A DNA stretch of 64,000 bases from Paramecium sonneborni. Its lineage: Eukaryota; Ciliophora; Oligohymenophorea; Peniculida; Parameciidae. Of the stretch, positions 61,860 through 64,000 are shown piece by piece. The stretch's first letter is position 1; every line of letters begins with the position of its first letter. Location: contig CAJJDN010000173.1 in the NCBI GenBank assembly GCA_905182985.1, positions 5,558 through 69,557 of the forward strand, in the 5' to 3' direction. Below the pieces are notes generated by a model. It was not told the origin of the DNA. It saw only the letters and a program-made list of their open reading frames with translations, and ran no database searches. The position numbers and the translations under genes were made by a program.

Positions 61860-64000
61860 GTGCTAAATATAAAAAAAGAAAATGCTCAAATTAACATTAT
61901 TCGACAATCTGCTTCTATTAATCCTACTTAAATTATCTAATATGATAACTTTAAATTAAACATTAAGTAATATTAACATGTACTCAAAGTTGGAAAATCA
62001 CTTATAAAATCAAAAAAAATAATCTCATTATCATAATGTTGATTCAATAATTATTTTAAAACAAAAAGAATAAATCCTCTAAAAGTAAAAAAAAAGATGA
62101 GTACTAAAGGAATACAAAGCTAAACTGTTGAGTTTTTATCACTTGAATATGTTCATAGAAAAAAATGCGGTCCCTTTTCTTAATGAAACAAAACAAAGCA
62201 ATTATTAAGATCATTTTAATAGGCTTGGTTTCAATTTTTTAAATAAAATTGAAACCAAGAGTTTATCTTAAATTACGAGCTTATGCTTTGTGGCTATAGT
62301 TATGTATAAGCAATTTTATCGAAAGACTACAATATTCATAACAAATGAAACATAAATTTTTAATTGTTGAAATGGAAAAGAAAATTCATTATCATATAGT
62401 AGATTCCCTCCTAGAGATTCTTCTAATTAAGTAAACTACTCATGTCAAGTTATATTGGAAATAGTATAAGAAATCTTTAGCACTTGAATTATTGAAGGAA
62501 TTATTTAGTTAATTAGAGGCTTTGATAAAATTTTAAATAATTATAGTGCTTCTATAAATGATTTCAAAAAATATTTTTTTCAATAATAATTTTAAGAATT
62601 ACAGATATTAAACATACATTTAATTAGGTGCATATCAATAGGAGAATCCAAAAATTTTGAAATTGAATTGAAAGTTCAAGCTGATACATGTATTTAAAAT
62701 TGGCTTAATGCTAATTTATATGAAGAATATATAAATAAAACAAATTTGCTAAGTTTTATATTTTAGAAATTTTAAGTTAAATTGAATAATGATATGTGTT
62801 TACAGATAATATCATAGTCGAAATTAAAAGGAGAGAGAGATTGAATTTAGAAAAAAGAGATATTTTCCCTAAGGTAATCGGATTAATTAAAGAGAAAAAA
62901 GAGAGAAAACAATACTAAAAGATTTATTAATAAAATAGAGAATATCACATAGTACTTTTAGAGTTAAATAGAAAAGATAATTTAATGGAGAGTGGAAAAA
63001 ATAAAACTTTTCTAAAATAATAACGTAATAAAAGAAGGATGGTAAAAAGTATATGATACTATTAAGAAAATCCCAGAAAGATTTAAAATTAGTATTAAAG
63101 TTATTTTTTGGATAATTTTGATTAGTTGATGAATCTCAGTAGTTTGAGTTAGAAAAATTTGTTAAAGAATCATTTAAATGATTTAAAAATAAAAGAAAAA
63201 ACATTAATTAATGAAAATAATAATTAATATAATATGACTCAAATTAATAAAATAAGACTCTTTCAACATAGATTTGGGATTAAAATTAATTAATTATTTT
63301 GTAAGGGATAGGTAGAAAATGTAAAATAGACATGGACTAATTTATGATATATTTGTTAATTTTTGAAGATAAAATAAATAGTTAAAAATTCAATTTTTGC
63401 AATTAATCAAATTAAGGATTAGAAATCTTTACATACATAGAATAAAGATGTTCTCATAAGGAAAATTTTGTAAATGAAATAGAGACGATTCACAGAAGTA
63501 GCTAGATTTGATGCTTATAATGAATCATTAGATTATATTAGACCTTTTGAAAGAAGGTATCCATTAACTCGGTTAAAGTTGTGTTTTCTTGTCAAATGAG
63601 AGATATAGAGAAAACTTGAAATATCTCAGGTTCTAAAAGTATAGAATGGGTTGAATTTTTGTTGGATGTATTTATTTAAAGAATTAAGATTGATAATGAT
63701 ATCCTACCTTAGGTTAGAGAAAATTTATTAAACAAAAGGATAAATAAGAAGTAAGTATAATTATGAATGAATAGATATTTGAAAATGATGAAAGATGGTA
63801 AGAATTTGATGATGAATATAAAGAAGTCACCTTCGAGTTAAATGAATTAATTTTTAATCTTTTCATTACTAAAGTGATATAATAATTAAGATTAGATAAA
63901 ATTAATATTATATGTTTAACTCACTATTTTATTCAAGGTTACTTTTTCAAATAAAATGTTTTATTTGGCTAATTAAAATATTTTATTTGGCTAATTTTTA
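61860..64000 (+). CDS. Partial multi-exon gene running off the right edge
   Basis: Several exon-quality stretches occur on the plus strand but I could not join them all: AQINIIRQSASINPTQIIQYD near 61890, MSTKGIQSQTVEFLSLEYVHRKKCG at 62097, GFDKILNNYSASINDFKKYF near 62520, GESKNFEIELKVQADTCIQNWLN near 62640, RRFTEVARFDAYNESLDYIRPFERRYPLTRLK near 63480 (split here only for reading), SIEWVEFLLDVFIQRI near 63645, and IFENDERWQEFDDEYKEV near 63775. A 24-nt GTAAGT...AATAG intron near 63734-63757 joins the last two. The gene is helical, with no recognised domain, and continues beyond 64000. It may be intact with many introns or partly decayed. Confidence 0.4.
62224..62259. repeat. Perfect 15-bp inverted repeat with 6-nt loop
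   Basis: Arms CTTGGTTTCAATTTT and AAAATTGAAACCAAG are exact reverse complements around TTAAAT. The arms include GC pairs, so this is more than an AT-rich chance palindrome. It lies in the poorly resolved right-edge gene. Confidence 0.85.

Overview
This is macronuclear DNA from a ciliate, almost certainly Paramecium (aurelia-like). It is very AT-rich. Long conserved reading frames run straight through TAA and TAG, which must read as glutamine, and end only at TGA. Genes are packed tens of bases apart on both strands and broken by tiny GT..AG introns of about 19-35 nt, as in Paramecium. No telomere repeat, rRNA, tRNA, CRISPR or bacterial feature was seen. Because TGA is the only stop, random open frames are long here, so I called genes from recognisable protein sequence, conserved motifs and introns that restore frame, not from openness alone. 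All models were worked out by eye; where exon sums were checked they are exact multiples of three.

Layout. 0.7-7 kb: a coiled-coil protein, a small AAA ATPase, an ACOT9-like acyl-CoA thioesterase, a membrane-anchored aspartyl protease, an iron superoxide dismutase and a PPTC7-type phosphatase. 7-8.3 kb: a decayed protein kinase. 8.3-16.4 kb: a small protein, a large EF-hand protein, a hybrid histidine kinase and a type I membrane protein present twice through an assembly overlap. 16.7-26.2 kb: small unknowns, an AGC kinase, a TPR/armadillo-like protein, a 41-residue membrane peptide, ribosomal proteins eL21 and eS26, and a second hybrid histidine kinase. 26.5-33 kb: a large unknown protein, a small membrane protein, a coiled-coil protein and a basic protein, the last again duplicated by an assembly overlap. 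33.7-37 kb: a PDI-like protein without its CXXC and a second AGC kinase. 37-48.8 kb: two large secreted or surface proteins, one about 3,100 residues with LamG-like, Cys-rich, beta-helix-like and multi-TM parts. 49.5-51.7 kb: a secreted cystatin, a heat-shock-factor-like DNA-binding protein and a secreted helical protein. 51.7-54.8 kb: a decayed calcium-dependent protein kinase, partly duplicated by a third assembly overlap. 54.8-62 kb: three coiled-coil proteins and a frameshifted LRAT/papain-fold-like gene. The right edge holds a partial multi-exon gene.

Most notable: each of the three single-N gaps (15209, 31663, 53619) is flanked by about 1.2 kb of direct duplication, as expected for unmerged contig ends. 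The third pair is identical except for a 29-bp TA-bounded insertion that looks like a retained internal eliminated sequence (IES) lying inside an intron. Signalling genes are dense: two hybrid histidine kinases, two AGC kinases, two decayed kinases, a PP2C phosphatase and an EF-hand protein. There is no operon logic; neighbouring genes are mostly unrelated.
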